NCBI RefSeq assembly: GCF_000170895.1
Contig: NZ_ABCS01000058.1
Location: forward strand, 1 to 62,588
Direction: 5' to 3'
DNA: 62,588 bases
From: Plesiocystis pacifica SIR-1
Lineage (GTDB): Bacteria; Myxococcota_A; Polyangia; Nannocystales; Nannocystaceae
A model generated the notes under the pieces. That model worked only from the letters and a program-made list of their open reading frames with translations, ran no database searches and was not told where the DNA came from. Each line of letters opens with the position of its first letter. Within the stretch, counting starts at the first letter, position 1. Below are positions 44,160 to 53,647 of the stretch, piece by piece. Made by a program: the position numbers and the translations under genes.

Positions 44160-44774
44160 GTGAAATCCGCTCCCAAATCCCGAACTGAGGCCAACAAGGC
44201 CGACAAACACGCCCGCATCCTGGACGCGGCGACCGCCCTGTTCGCGGAGCGCGGCTACGCGGGCACGGCCGTTCCGCCGGTCGCCGAGCGAGCCCGGGTG
44301 GCCGCCGGCACCATCTACCGCTTCTTCGACAACAAGGAAGCGCTGGTCAACGCGGTGTTCCGCCGCGCCAAGCAGGCCCTGGGCGAGGCGCTGTTCGAGG
44401 GGCTCGACCTCGAGCAAGCCCCGCGCCCGCTGTTCGACGAGTTCTGGGCCCGGCTCTACCGCTTCGCCCGCGAGCAGCCCGAGGCCTTCCGCTTCCTCGA
44501 GCTCCAAGACCACCACCGCTACCTCGACGAGACCAGCCGCCACCTCGAGCGCACCGTGCTCGCGCCGGTCGCGGTGATGGTCCTCCAGCTCCGAGAGCTC
44601 GGCGTGTTCGAGCCCGCCCTGCCCGTCGACGTCGCCATGGCCTTCATCTGGGGAGGCTTCGTCGGCGTCATGAAGGCCGAGCGGGACGGGCACCTCGAGG
44701 TCGATCAACGTGCCGTCGACGCGGCGCGAGACATGGCGTGGCGAAGCTGCGCCCGCGTACAGGAGAGCCCATGA
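44160..44774 (+). CDS. TetR/AcrR-family transcriptional regulator
   Basis: The 204-residue protein has the N-terminal DNA-binding helices: ARILDAATALFAERGYAGTAV, then VAAGTIYRFFDNKEALV with the recognition helix. The C-terminal ligand domain is helical. A GTG start is used, with a palindromic site 9 bp upstream. The ATGA overlap joins it to the next gene, so it heads a three-gene operon that it probably controls. The ligand is unknown. Because the third gene is an SDR, a small hydrophobic or acyl molecule is possible, which is inference. Confidence 0.88.
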   Translation: MKSAPKSRTEANKADKHARILDAATALFAERGYAGTAVPPVAERARVAAGTIYRFFDNKEALVNAVFRRAKQALGEALFEGLDLEQAPRPLFDEFWARLYRFAREQPEAFRFLELQDHHRYLDETSRHLERTVLAPVAVMVLQLRELGVFEPALPVDVAMAFIWGGFVGVMKAERDGHLEVDQRAVDAARDMAWRSCARVQESP

Positions 44775-45343
44775 ACACCGCCCAAGCCACCGTCGAGTCC
44801 CCTCCCCGTCATTCGCCCGTCGCTTCGGGCCCGCTGGATCAGCTCGCCCGACACGACGGCGCGCGCCTCGAGTCCATGTACCGGGCCGGGGCCGTGCCCG
44901 AGTCCCTCGCCGTCCTCGATGGCAACCCCGCCGGCCGCATGCTGGCGGTGCGTGGCCTCGAGCGCGGCCTCACCCGCGGCCCGCTCCGCTCCCTCGCCGC
45001 GGCCCCCTTCTTCCCCTGGGGCGGCAAGAGCTTCTCGAGCGCCGGTCCGGCGGCGACCCAGGGCCGCGGCATCAACCGCGTCCACCTCGGCGGCCGCCAC
45101 CTGCTCTTCCCCTTCGAGACCCGGGTCGAGGCCTCGGCCATCGACGGCGAGCCCACCGTCGTCCTCGACTACGACCTGGGCGACAACCCCCGGCTGATCG
45201 CCCGCATCCACGACGAGATCCGCGAGGTCGAGCCGGGCCTCTACCTGGGCCCGGCGATGTGGAAGTCCGGGCCCGCCCGCGTGCTCGTGCTGTGGTTCGC
45301 CCTCGACACCCGGGCCCAGGCGCCCTCGATCGGGTGGGGCTGA
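44771..45343 (+). CDS. Conserved hypothetical protein
   Basis: The 190-residue protein has a disordered N-terminus and then a compact region with PFFPWGGKSFSSAG, RHLLFPFETRVEAS, LDYDLGDNPRLIA and EIREVEPGLYLGP. The strand-rich pattern with a basic pocket suggests a ligand-binding fold. I cannot name the family. It is co-translated with the TetR (ATGA overlap) and is 5 bp from the SDR start, which implies a joint metabolic role. Confidence 0.7.
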   Translation: MNTAQATVESPPRHSPVASGPLDQLARHDGARLESMYRAGAVPESLAVLDGNPAGRMLAVRGLERGLTRGPLRSLAAAPFFPWGGKSFSSAGPAATQGRGINRVHLGGRHLLFPFETRVEASAIDGEPTVVLDYDLGDNPRLIARIHDEIREVEPGLYLGPAMWKSGPARVLVLWFALDTRAQAPSIGWG

Positions 45344-45348
45344 AGCCC

Positions 45349-46119
45349 ATGGCCGAGCACGTGCTGATCACCGGCGGGGCCGGGGCGATCGGGGCCGCGA
45401 CCGCCCGCGAGTGGCTGAGGCGTCGGGGCGCGGACCGGATCACCCTCGTCGACCTCGACGGCGAGCGGGCAGAGCAGATCGCCGCCTCGCTGCGGGGCGA
45501 CGCGGCCGCGCGCCAGTGGGACCTCGCCGAGCTCTCGACCCTCGCCGACGCGTGGTCCGCCCTCGTCGACGCCCGCGGCCCCGTCGACGCGCTGATCAAC
45601 TGCGCGGGCTTCATGGAGGTCTGCTCCTTCGCCGCGACCCCCTGGGCCCTCGGCCGCCGCCTGCTCGAGGTCGACCTGCTCGCGCCCTTGCGGCTGATGG
45701 AGCTCGCGCTGCCCGGCATGATCGAGCGCAGGCGGGGCACCGTCGTCAACATCGCGAGCATGGCCGGCGTCACGCCGCTGCGCGGCTGTGCCTACTACGG
45801 CGCCGCCAAGGCGGGGCTGGCCATGGCCTCGGAGATCACCCGCATGGAGCTCGGCGATGGCCCGGTCCGGGTCGTGACCGTCTACCCCGGGCCGGTGCGC
45901 TCCGAGCTCGAGTCGCGGGCGCGCGGGCAGATGCGAGACGGCCTGCTGACCCGCTACATCCCCACCGGCACACCCAAGGGCCTGGCCCGGGGGATCCTCG
46001 ATCGCGTCGAGGGCGGGCGGCCGCGCCTGGCCTACCCCTGGCCCTACGACGTGGCCGAGCGCGCGCGCGACCTCAGCCGGCGGGTCACCATGCGGATCAG
46101 CCCCGCACCTCGACGCTAG
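45349..46119 (+). CDS. Short-chain dehydrogenase/reductase
   Basis: The 256-residue enzyme has the SDR features TGGAGAIG (NAD(P) binding), INCAGFME (the NAG position), and the Ser-Tyr-Lys triad: Ser in IASMAGVTPL and YYGAAKAGL. The class oxidises or reduces alcohols and ketones; the substrate is unknown. It is the last gene of the TetR operon. Confidence 0.9.
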   Translation: MAEHVLITGGAGAIGAATAREWLRRRGADRITLVDLDGERAEQIAASLRGDAAARQWDLAELSTLADAWSALVDARGPVDALINCAGFMEVCSFAATPWALGRRLLEVDLLAPLRLMELALPGMIERRRGTVVNIASMAGVTPLRGCAYYGAAKAGLAMASEITRMELGDGPVRVVTVYPGPVRSELESRARGQMRDGLLTRYIPTGTPKGLARGILDRVEGGRPRLAYPWPYDVAERARDLSRRVTMRISPAPRR

Positions 46120-46154
46120 CCAGGCGGCCCCCGACGGCCTGTTAGGCTGGCGCC

Positions 46155-46920
46155 GTGACCCTCTCGGGCAAGGTCCTGCTCGTCCCCGAGCGCCGCGACT
46201 CCGAGCGAGACGCCGTCGCCGAGCACTGGCGATCCGCCGGCGGCCGAGTCGTCCGCCTGGGCCGCTTTTGGGACCCGCCCCCGCTCCCCGAGGCAGGCCT
46301 GCGCCCCTACGGCAACGACACCTTTTGCCTGGTCCTCGCCCAAAAGCTCGATCTTCGCGAGCTGTCTCCGCCGGACGACCTGCTCGTCCACCTCGACGCC
46401 GCGGTCCTCGGTCGCCGCGTCGCCCTGACGACCCCGCGACGCGCTCGACGAGCTCCCCGCCGGCTTTGTCAGGCCCGTGTTCGCCAAGTCGGCCGCGCCC
46501 AAGCTGTTCACGGCCGGCGTGTACGCGAGCGCCAGCGTCGTCCGCGAAGTCGCGCGGGACCTGCCCGGTGACACCGGCGTGCTGCTGTCGACGGTCGTCG
46601 ACATCGACGCGGAGGTCCGGAGCTTCGTCCTCGACGATCGCGTGCTCTCGGCCGCCGCCTACGAGGGCGAGCTCGGGCCCGGCGAGCTCGAGGCGGCCAT
46701 CGCCCTCGCCGAGCGCATCGCCGCCCATCCCTTGGTACCGCGAAGCTGCGTCCTCGACCTCGGTCGGGTGCGCGAAGGACCCGAGCGCAGCGCCCGATGG
46801 GTCCTGGTCGAGGCGAACGCGGCGTGGGGCGCGGGGCTCAACGGATGCACCCCCGAGGCGGCCGCGCGGTGCATCGAGGCCGCCTGGTTGGACGAGGAAG
46901 AGTTTCGAACACGTCGATAA
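46155..46920 (+). pseudogene. ATP-grasp R2K protein with single-base frameshift near 46435
   Basis: The N-terminal 90 residues (GTG 46155, KVLLVPERRDSERDAV) read in one frame up to GRRVALTTP. The continuation DALDELPAGFVRPVFAKSA through VLVEANAAWGAGLNG is in another frame, after one extra base in the accccgcg region (46431-46438). Repaired, the protein has about 254 residues and the same ATP-grasp layout as the protein at 43299 (FAKSAAPKLF; a VRSFVLDDRVLSAA strand; then the CVLDLGRV and EANAAW metal-site region). It may be a sequencing error or a decayed paralogue. Confidence 0.7.
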
Positions 46921-47064
46921 ACCATTGATTTAAATGGACAATTACAAAGTAAGTGAGTGCTCAAAAATAAACCTTGCAGACCTTTGGGGTTGCGGTAAGT
47001 AATCAAGCACAAACTAACTGGGGACCCCGTCCCCGCCCCCGCCGCCTCCGTGCGAGCTCGTCCC
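46921..47064. promoter_or_regulatory. AT-rich leader upstream of the efflux-regulator gene
   Basis: The region is much more AT-rich than the rest of the window. It contains ccatt-gattta-aatgg (46922-46937) and two aagta-ag-type direct repeats (46948-46956 and 46994-47002). It is probably the promoter/operator of the TetR gene that starts at 47065. Confidence 0.5.
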
Positions 47065-47652
47065 ATGCGCCCGCGAACCTTCACCGACCAAGACCTGCTC
47101 GACACCGCACGAGCCCTGTTCTTGGAGCACGGTCCCAAGCTCTCGACGTCGCGCATCGCCGAGGCCCTCGGCGTATCCCAGGCCGCCCTGTTCAAGCGCT
47201 TCTCGACCAAGCAGGAGCTGATGATCCGCGCCTTGATGCCCCAGGGCGCGCCGCCGTGGATCGAGCGCATCAACGCCGGGCCCGACGCGCGCCCGGTGCC
47301 CGAGCAGCTGCTGCAGATCATCCGCGAGATCGAACAGTTCTTCGGCCGCATGATGCCGGCCATCGCCGTGCTCCGGGCCTCGGGCATCACCCCCGAGTCC
47401 ATGCTCGAGCACTTCCCCGGCGAGCCCCTGCCCTGCCGCGTGCACGCCACCATGACCCGCTTCTTCGCAACCTTGCACGAGCAAGGCCGCGCGAAGATCG
47501 CGAGCCCGGAGGCCGCCGCGATGGCCTTCATGGGCGCCATGCACAGCCGCCACAACCTGCAACACATCCTTGGCGATCGCGCGCCGGAGGTCGGCGACGA
47601 CTACCCCGAGCGCACGGTCGAGCTGTTTTGGTCGGGCATGAAACCCGGCTGA
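47065..47652 (+). CDS. TetR-family regulator of the efflux operon
   Basis: The 195-residue protein has an N-terminal HTH: TFTDQDLLDTARALFLEHG, then LSTSRIAEALGVSQAALF. The C-terminus is helical and variable. It lies directly upstream (70 bp) of the tolC-MFP-RND operon, the usual place for an efflux repressor such as AcrR or MexR relatives. A GTG at 47050 is an alternative start. Ligand and operator are unknown. Confidence 0.85.
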   Translation: MRPRTFTDQDLLDTARALFLEHGPKLSTSRIAEALGVSQAALFKRFSTKQELMIRALMPQGAPPWIERINAGPDARPVPEQLLQIIREIEQFFGRMMPAIAVLRASGITPESMLEHFPGEPLPCRVHATMTRFFATLHEQGRAKIASPEAAAMAFMGAMHSRHNLQHILGDRAPEVGDDYPERTVELFWSGMKPG

Positions 47653-47722
47653 GTCCTGGCGGCCGCGCGCCGCCCTTTTGATCGTTCAACTGCCGTAGTC
47701 GGCACCATTCAAGGAGGAGGCC

Positions 47723-49141
47723 ATGGGCCTTCCGAGCACCGCACTCGTGGTGGTCGCCCTGACGGGCATGGCCATCGCACAGCCGAGCCTTGCCTCGAGC
47801 CCCGAAGGGCCCGGGGAACCCCAGCCCGATCGACCGACGCAGGCCGAGGCCCTGCGCCTCGAGCAAGGCAGCGCCCAGTGGTGGCAGGGCTTCGAGGACG
47901 CGCACCTCGACGCCCTCGTCGAGGCCGGGCTCAGCCAGAACCTCGACGTGCGCGCGGCCGAATTGCGCGTCGCCGAGTCCGAAGCGGCGATCACTCAACA
48001 GCGCGCGCCCCTGCTGCCGCGGGTCAGCTGGGACAGCACCATCAACCTCGGGCCGACGGCGAGCCTGGGCTTTCAGTTTGGCGGCCTGCCCAGCGGCGGA
48101 GACCCCAACGCCGAGCCCCCGCCCGACGTCTACTGGACGGGCTCGAGCGTGCTCAACGTGTCGCTCGAGCTCGACCTGACCGGGCGCCGCGTCCTCGACC
48201 TGCGAGCCAGCCGCGACGATCGCAGCGCGGCCCGGGCCGAGCACGCGTCGAGCCAGGTGACCATCGCCTCGTCGATCACCCAGGCCTACTACGACCTCGT
48301 CGCCGCCCGGGCCCGGCTGCGCGTGGTCGATGAACAAATCGCCACGGTCGAGGCCCTCGTCGAGCTGACCCAGCAGCGCCTCGCCGACGGCGGCGCCCGG
48401 GCGACGGACCTGCTCCAGCAGCGCCAGCAGCTCGCCTCGACCCAGACCCTGCGGCCCCAGGCCCAGGCCCAGGTCCGGGCCTTCTCGCAGCAGCTCGCCG
48501 TGCTCCTCGCCGAGTCCCCCGACACGCAGCACGAGAGCGCCGACGCCCTGCCCGAGCTGCTCCTGGCCGCGGGCGCCGAGGACGCCGAGCTCGCCCTCGA
48601 CCGCCGCCCCGACATGGTCGCGGCCGAGCACCGGGTCCGCGCGGCCGAGCGCCGCGAGAAGGTCGCCCGCCGCGAGTTCGCCCCCAGCCTGAGCGTGTCC
48701 GCGAACGCGGGCATCCAGGCCTTTGCGATCAGCGAGGTCAGCGACCAGTGGTACTGGGGCGCCGGCGCCAGCTTGTCCGTGCCGATCTTTGCGGGCGGCC
48801 AGCGCATCGGGGCCCTGCGCCAGCGCGAGGCCCAGACCGCCAGCTCGCGCAACGAGGTCGCGCGCGTGCGCCTCGAGGCCCAGCGCCAGGTCGCCGACGC
48901 CCGCGCGGCCCAGGGCGAGCGCCTCGCCATCGTCGAGGCCTCCCTCGCCGAGCTCGAGGTCGCCGAGCAGACCTACCTCGCCCTGCGCGAGCGCTACTTC
49001 GAGGGTGACGCCGACGTGCTCAACCTGCTGTCCGCCCTGACCAGCCGCCAACAGGCCGAGCTCAACCTGATCACCGCGCGGCGAGACCTGATCACCGCGC
49101 ACATCGACCTCCAGCGGGCCCTCGCCCCAGCCACCACCTAG
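47723..49141 (+). CDS. TolC-family outer membrane efflux protein
   Basis: The 472-residue protein has an N-terminal signal region, then the duplicated OEP repeats with long helices: LSQNLDVRAAELRVAESEAAI and the coiled LDLTGRRVLDLRASRDDRSA region, then VELTQQRLADGGAR with the second half. It forms the outer-membrane channel of the pump. The ribosome site aaggagg lies 5 nt before the ATG. The membrane fusion gene follows 12 bp downstream. Confidence 0.88.
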   Translation: MGLPSTALVVVALTGMAIAQPSLASSPEGPGEPQPDRPTQAEALRLEQGSAQWWQGFEDAHLDALVEAGLSQNLDVRAAELRVAESEAAITQQRAPLLPRVSWDSTINLGPTASLGFQFGGLPSGGDPNAEPPPDVYWTGSSVLNVSLELDLTGRRVLDLRASRDDRSAARAEHASSQVTIASSITQAYYDLVAARARLRVVDEQIATVEALVELTQQRLADGGARATDLLQQRQQLASTQTLRPQAQAQVRAFSQQLAVLLAESPDTQHESADALPELLLAAGAEDAELALDRRPDMVAAEHRVRAAERREKVARREFAPSLSVSANAGIQAFAISEVSDQWYWGAGASLSVPIFAGGQRIGALRQREAQTASSRNEVARVRLEAQRQVADARAAQGERLAIVEASLAELEVAEQTYLALRERYFEGDADVLNLLSALTSRQQAELNLITARRDLITAHIDLQRALAPATT

Positions 49142-49153
49142 GAGAACCGCGCC

Positions 49154-50374
49154 ATGCACAAGCTCCTCACCCACCTCGTCCTCCCCCTGACCCTCGTCGC
49201 CGGCAGCGTCGCCGCGGCCGTCGTGCTGATCGAGGGCCCCGAGGACGCCCACGCCCGGGCGCCCGAGAGCCAACCACCGCTGGTTCGCGTCGACACCCTC
49301 CGCGTCGCCGAGCACCGCACCCGCGTCGAGGCCAACGGCGTCGCCGAGGCCACCCGCGCCCTGACCCTCGTGCCCGAGGTCGGGGGCAAGGTCGTGTTCG
49401 TGGCCGAGCAGCTCGACGAGGGCGGGCGCGTGCGCGAGGGCGAGGTGCTGGTCCGCATCGAGGCCCGCGCCTACACCATCGCGCTGAACCAGGCCAAGGC
49501 CGAGCTCGCCCAGGCCGAGGCCGAGCTCGAGCTCGAGCGCGGCCGGGGCCGCTCGGCCAAGCGCGAGTGGGAGCGCTACGGGGGCGGCGACCAAGACGAG
49601 TCTGGGCGCCTGGCCAGCCGCGGGCCCCAGCTCGCGTCCGCCGAGGCCATGGTCGACCTGCGCAAGGCCGCCGTCGAGCGGGCCAAGCTCGACCTGCGCC
49701 GCACGGCCATCCGCGCCCCCTTCGACGCCCTCGTGACCTCTGAGCAGGTCGAGGCCGGGCAGGTCGTCAGCCAGGGCAGCCAGCTCGCCTCCCTCGTCGC
49801 CGCCGACGAGCTGTGGGTCCGCGCCCCCCTGCGCATCGACGCCCTCGACGCCCTCGACCTCGCCGCCGAGCGCGAGGACGGCGAGGGCAGCCCGATCCAC
49901 ATGCAGCTGCCCACCGGCCGCGGCGGCACCGTGAGCGTGACCGGCGAAGCCCTGCGCCTGGGCGCAAACATCGACACGGACACGCGCAAGGCCGAGCTGA
50001 TCATCCGCGTGGTCCGGGAGCCCGAGACCAGCGCGGCCCTGCTGCCCGGCGCCTTCGTGACCCTCGCCTTCGAGTCGCCCCGACCGACCCGCGCCCTGCA
50101 GTTCCCCCGCGACGCCCTCGTCGAGGGCCGCCGGGTGTGGCTCGTCGACGAGGACGAGCGCCTGCGCCGGCTCGACCTCGACATCGCGTGGACCGACGCG
50201 GACTCGATCTTCGTGCGCCCCGAGAGCCTGAGCGCCGAGTGGGCCGAGGCCGCCGAACAGCGCGGCCTACAGGTCGTCCGCCGGCCCTCCCCCGCCGCCC
50301 TCGAGGGCATGCAAGTCCGGACCGAGACCGACGCCGACGCCGACGCCGACGAGCCGGAGGCCGACCATGACTGA
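49154..50374 (+). CDS. RND membrane-fusion (periplasmic adaptor) protein
   Basis: The 406-residue protein has a signal or anchor at the N-terminus (LLTHLVLPLTLVAGSVAAAVV). The lipoyl-type half motifs are VRVDTLRVAEH...VVFVAEQLDEGG and DLRRTAIRAPFDALV, with the coiled helical hairpin between them (AQAEAELELERG) and a beta-barrel/MP domain after. It links TolC to the RND pump. It overlaps the pump gene start by 8 bp (stop at 50374, next ATG at 50367). Confidence 0.88.
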   Translation: MHKLLTHLVLPLTLVAGSVAAAVVLIEGPEDAHARAPESQPPLVRVDTLRVAEHRTRVEANGVAEATRALTLVPEVGGKVVFVAEQLDEGGRVREGEVLVRIEARAYTIALNQAKAELAQAEAELELERGRGRSAKREWERYGGGDQDESGRLASRGPQLASAEAMVDLRKAAVERAKLDLRRTAIRAPFDALVTSEQVEAGQVVSQGSQLASLVAADELWVRAPLRIDALDALDLAAEREDGEGSPIHMQLPTGRGGTVSVTGEALRLGANIDTDTRKAELIIRVVREPETSAALLPGAFVTLAFESPRPTRALQFPRDALVEGRRVWLVDEDERLRRLDLDIAWTDADSIFVRPESLSAEWAEAAEQRGLQVVRRPSPAALEGMQVRTETDADADADEPEADHD

Positions 50375-53300
50375 GCCCAACGACCTCGCCAGCGGGCAAG
50401 CCCAAGAACTGGGCAGCGGCCCCCTCGCGTGGATGGTCCGCAACAACGTCGCCGCCAACTTGCTCATGCTCGTGCTCATCGTCGCGGGCGGCCTGGGCAT
50501 CCTCAGCGCCAAGCAGGAGGTGTTCCCCGAGTTCGACCTCGACCAGGTCAACGTCACCGTCGCCTACCCCGGCGCCAGCCCGGGGGAGGTCGAGCAGAGC
50601 ATCATCCTCGCCGTCGAGGAGAAGGTCCGGGGCATCGACGGGGTCAAGCGCGTCGACTCGACGGCCCGGGAGGGCAGCGGCACCGTGGCCGTGTCCCTGC
50701 TCCTCGACGCCAACCCCCAGGAGGTCCTCGCCGACGTCAAGAACGAGGTCGACCGGGTCACCACCTTCCCCGTCGAGGCCGAGGAGCCCGTGGTCAGCCT
50801 GGCCAAGCGCCGCAGCCAGGTCGTCAGCCTGATCCTGTCCGGCGACCACGAGCTCCAGGACCTCCACGCCATCGCCGAGGACGCGCGCATGCGCCTGCTC
50901 CAGCACGAGGACATCACCCAGGTCGAGCTCGAGGGCGTGCCAGCCCTCGAGCTGTCCGTGGAGGTCCCCCGCGCCGAGCTCGAGCGCTACGGCCTGACCC
51001 TCGACGAGGTCGCCCGCGAGATCGGCAGCGCCAGCCTCGAGCTGCCCGCTGGCGCCCTCGAGTCCGACAGCGGGGAGATCCGCGTGCGCGTCAGCGACCG
51101 CCGCTCCACCGGCCAGGCCATCTCCGAGCTCATCCTCCGCGGCACCCGGGGCGGCGGCGAGCTGCGCCTGGGCGACATCGCGACCATCACCGACGGCTAC
51201 GAGGACAGCAAGCAGTACTCGCTCTACAACGGCAAGCCCGCCGTGCGCGTCACGGCCTACCGCACCGGCGACGAGACGCCCACGGCCGTGGCCGCGGCCG
51301 TCCGAGAGACCGCCGAAGGGCTGCGCGCACAGCTGCCCCCCGAGGTCGAGGTCAGCGTGTGGCAGGACGACAGCGAGGTCCTCGACGACCGCATCAGCTT
51401 GCTGACCAAGAACGCGGGCATGGGCCTGCTCCTGGTCCTGCTCGTGCTCGCCCTCTTCCTCGACCTGCGCCTGGCCTTTTGGGTGTCCCTGGGCATCCCC
51501 ATCTCCTTCATGGGCGCCTTCGTGGTCCTCGGCGGCACGGACCTGTCGATCAACATGATCACCTTGTTCGCCTTCATCGTGACCCTGGGCATGGTCGTCG
51601 ACGACGCCATCGTGGTCGGCGAGCGGACCCACGCCTACCGCCAGGAGGGCCACGCCCCGATGGCCGCGGCGATCCTCGCCGCCCGCGACATGGCCGGGCC
51701 GATCACCTTCGCCATCCTCACGACCATCGCCGCGTTCATGCCCATGCTCTTCGTCCCCGGGACCATGGGCAAGGTGTTCGAGATGATCCCCATGGTGGTC
51801 ATCGCGGTGCTGATCATCTCGCTGATCGAGAGCTTCTTCATCCTCCCTGCCCACCTCGCCCACACCCCCGACGCCCGCGGCGAGAGCAGCCGCCTGCCCC
51901 GGCGCGGCATCGTCGGCGTGTTCGGCAAGCTCCAAGACGGCGTCGCCTCGGGCCTCGCGACCTTCATCGCCAAGGTCTACACCCCCGTCGTCAAAGCCTT
52001 CATGCGCCTGCGCTACCTGGCCATGGCCGGGGCCCTGTCCGTGCTCGTGCTGACCGTCGCCTTCGTGGCCTCGGGCGCCGTACCCTTCAACTTCTTCCCG
52101 CAGATCGAGGGCGACCTGGTCACCGTGCAAGTCCGGCTGCCCTACGGCGTGGCCCTGGCCCGCACCGAGGCCGTCGGCGAACAGCTGCAGGCGAGCCTCG
52201 GGCAGACCATCGACGAGTTCGGGGGCGAGGCCAAGGTCCGCGGGGTCTACACCCGCGTGGGCCAGAGCGCCCCCGGGGCCGGGCCTGGGGCGGTCGAGGC
52301 CGAGTCCGGCAGTCACCTCATCGCCTTCGAGGTCGCCCTCGTGCCCTCGGGCGAGCGCGACTTCACGGCCGAGCAATTCCTCGACGACTGGCGCACGCGC
52401 ACCGGCGAGCTCCACGAGGTTGAGTCGATCCGCTTCACCGCCGCGTCCGGGCCCGGGGCGGGCGACGCCGTCGCCATCCAGGTGCTCAGCGCCGACGAGC
52501 AGGCCCTCGCGGCCGTCGCCGGCGAGCTCACCGAGACCCTGTCGAGCTACGCCGAGCTGACCAACATCGAAAACGGCTACGTCAGCGGCAAGCCCCAGCT
52601 CGACTTCCGCCTGAGCGACGAGGCCAGGGGCCTGGGCTTCTCGGCCGAGATGGTCGCGGCCCAGCTGCGCGCGGCCTTCTACGGCGCCGAGGCGGTCCGT
52701 GAGCAGCGCGGGCGCAACGAGCTCAAGATCATGACGCGCCTGCCCGAGGACGAGCGCCGCACCGAGCACGACCTCGAGGCCTTGATGATCCGCAGCCCGG
52801 CCGGGGAGTTCGTCCCCCTCGGGCGCCTCGTCGACCTCGAGCGCGGCCTCGCCCCGACCTCCATCGAGCGCGAGGACGGCCGCCGCAAGGTCGTCGTGTC
52901 CGCCGAGCTCGCCCCCGGCGTGCCCAGCCCCCGGCCCGTGCTCGAGGCCCTCGACGAGGGCGTGTTCGACGACCTGCGCGCGCGCTACCCCGAGCTCGAT
53001 ATCGAGATGGTCGGCGCCCAGCGAGAGCAGCGCGAGACCTTCGCCGCCCTCGGCCGCGGCTACCTCCTCGCCCTCCTGCTCATCTACGCCCTGCTGGCCA
53101 TCCCCTTCCGCAGCTACGTCCAGCCGGTGATCATCATGATGGTCATCCCCTTCGGCTTCGTGGGCGCCATCGCAGGCCACGCGCTGATGGGCTACGGGCT
53201 GTCGCTGATGAGCATGTTCGGGCTCATCGCCCTGTCCGGCGTCGTCGTCAATGACTCGCTGGTGCTCATCGACGCGACCAACAAGGCCCGGCTCGCGGAC

Positions 53301-53597
53301 CCATCGCTCTCGGCCTTCGACGCCGTCCTCGGCGGCGGCATCCAGCGCTTTCGGCCCATCTTGCTGACCAGCCTGACCACCTTCTTCGGCCTCGTGCCGA
53401 TGCTGGCCGAGACGTCCATGCAGGCGCGCTTTCTGATCCCCATGGCGATCAGCCTGGCCTTCGGCGTGCTCGCGGCGACCGTGGTCGTGCTGCTGCTCGT
53501 GCCCTCGCTCTACCTCATCGTCGAGGACGCCATCGCCCTGGTCTCGCGGCGGGGGCCCGAGCCCGAGCCCAAGCCCGAGCCCGAGCCCGAGAGCTGA
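50367..53597 (+). CDS. RND multidrug efflux transporter (AcrB/HAE1 type)
   Basis: The 1076-residue protein has the 12-TM, two-lobed RND organisation. The N-terminal MVRNNVAANLLMLVLIVAGG is the first membrane segment. Periplasmic loops follow, and GMVVDDAIVVGE contains the paired acidic residues in TM4 needed for proton coupling. The second half repeats this (GVVVNDSLVLID, FRPILLTSLTTFFGL, VVLLLVPSLYLIV). It has a Pro/Glu repeat tail (EPEPKPEPEPES), which is unusual. It acts as a proton-driven exporter of hydrophobic compounds with the TolC and MFP proteins. Substrates are unknown. Confidence 0.93.
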   Translation: MTEPNDLASGQAQELGSGPLAWMVRNNVAANLLMLVLIVAGGLGILSAKQEVFPEFDLDQVNVTVAYPGASPGEVEQSIILAVEEKVRGIDGVKRVDSTAREGSGTVAVSLLLDANPQEVLADVKNEVDRVTTFPVEAEEPVVSLAKRRSQVVSLILSGDHELQDLHAIAEDARMRLLQHEDITQVELEGVPALELSVEVPRAELERYGLTLDEVAREIGSASLELPAGALESDSGEIRVRVSDRRSTGQAISELILRGTRGGGELRLGDIATITDGYEDSKQYSLYNGKPAVRVTAYRTGDETPTAVAAAVRETAEGLRAQLPPEVEVSVWQDDSEVLDDRISLLTKNAGMGLLLVLLVLALFLDLRLAFWVSLGIPISFMGAFVVLGGTDLSINMITLFAFIVTLGMVVDDAIVVGERTHAYRQEGHAPMAAAILAARDMAGPITFAILTTIAAFMPMLFVPGTMGKVFEMIPMVVIAVLIISLIESFFILPAHLAHTPDARGESSRLPRRGIVGVFGKLQDGVASGLATFIAKVYTPVVKAFMRLRYLAMAGALSVLVLTVAFVASGAVPFNFFPQIEGDLVTVQVRLPYGVALARTEAVGEQLQASLGQTIDEFGGEAKVRGVYTRVGQSAPGAGPGAVEAESGSHLIAFEVALVPSGERDFTAEQFLDDWRTRTGELHEVESIRFTAASGPGAGDAVAIQVLSADEQALAAVAGELTETLSSYAELTNIENGYVSGKPQLDFRLSDEARGLGFSAEMVAAQLRAAFYGAEAVREQRGRNELKIMTRLPEDERRTEHDLEALMIRSPAGEFVPLGRLVDLERGLAPTSIEREDGRRKVVVSAELAPGVPSPRPVLEALDEGVFDDLRARYPELDIEMVGAQREQRETFAALGRGYLLALLLIYALLAIPFRSYVQPVIIMMVIPFGFVGAIAGHALMGYGLSLMSMFGLIALSGVVVNDSLVLIDATNKARLADPSLSAFDAVLGGGIQRFRPILLTSLTTFFGLVPMLAETSMQARFLIPMAISLAFGVLAATVVVLLLVPSLYLIVEDAIALVSRRGPEPEPKPEPEPES

Positions 53598-53647
53598 GCT
53601 GGGCGCTTCCCGTGCACGCCCGGCCGTGTTAGGGCCATGGGCGTCGC

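Noticed and set aside
50001..53180. 1059-residue antisense frame over the RND gene
   Set aside because: GC-rich third-position bias creates long antisense frames; the sense gene is unmistakable.
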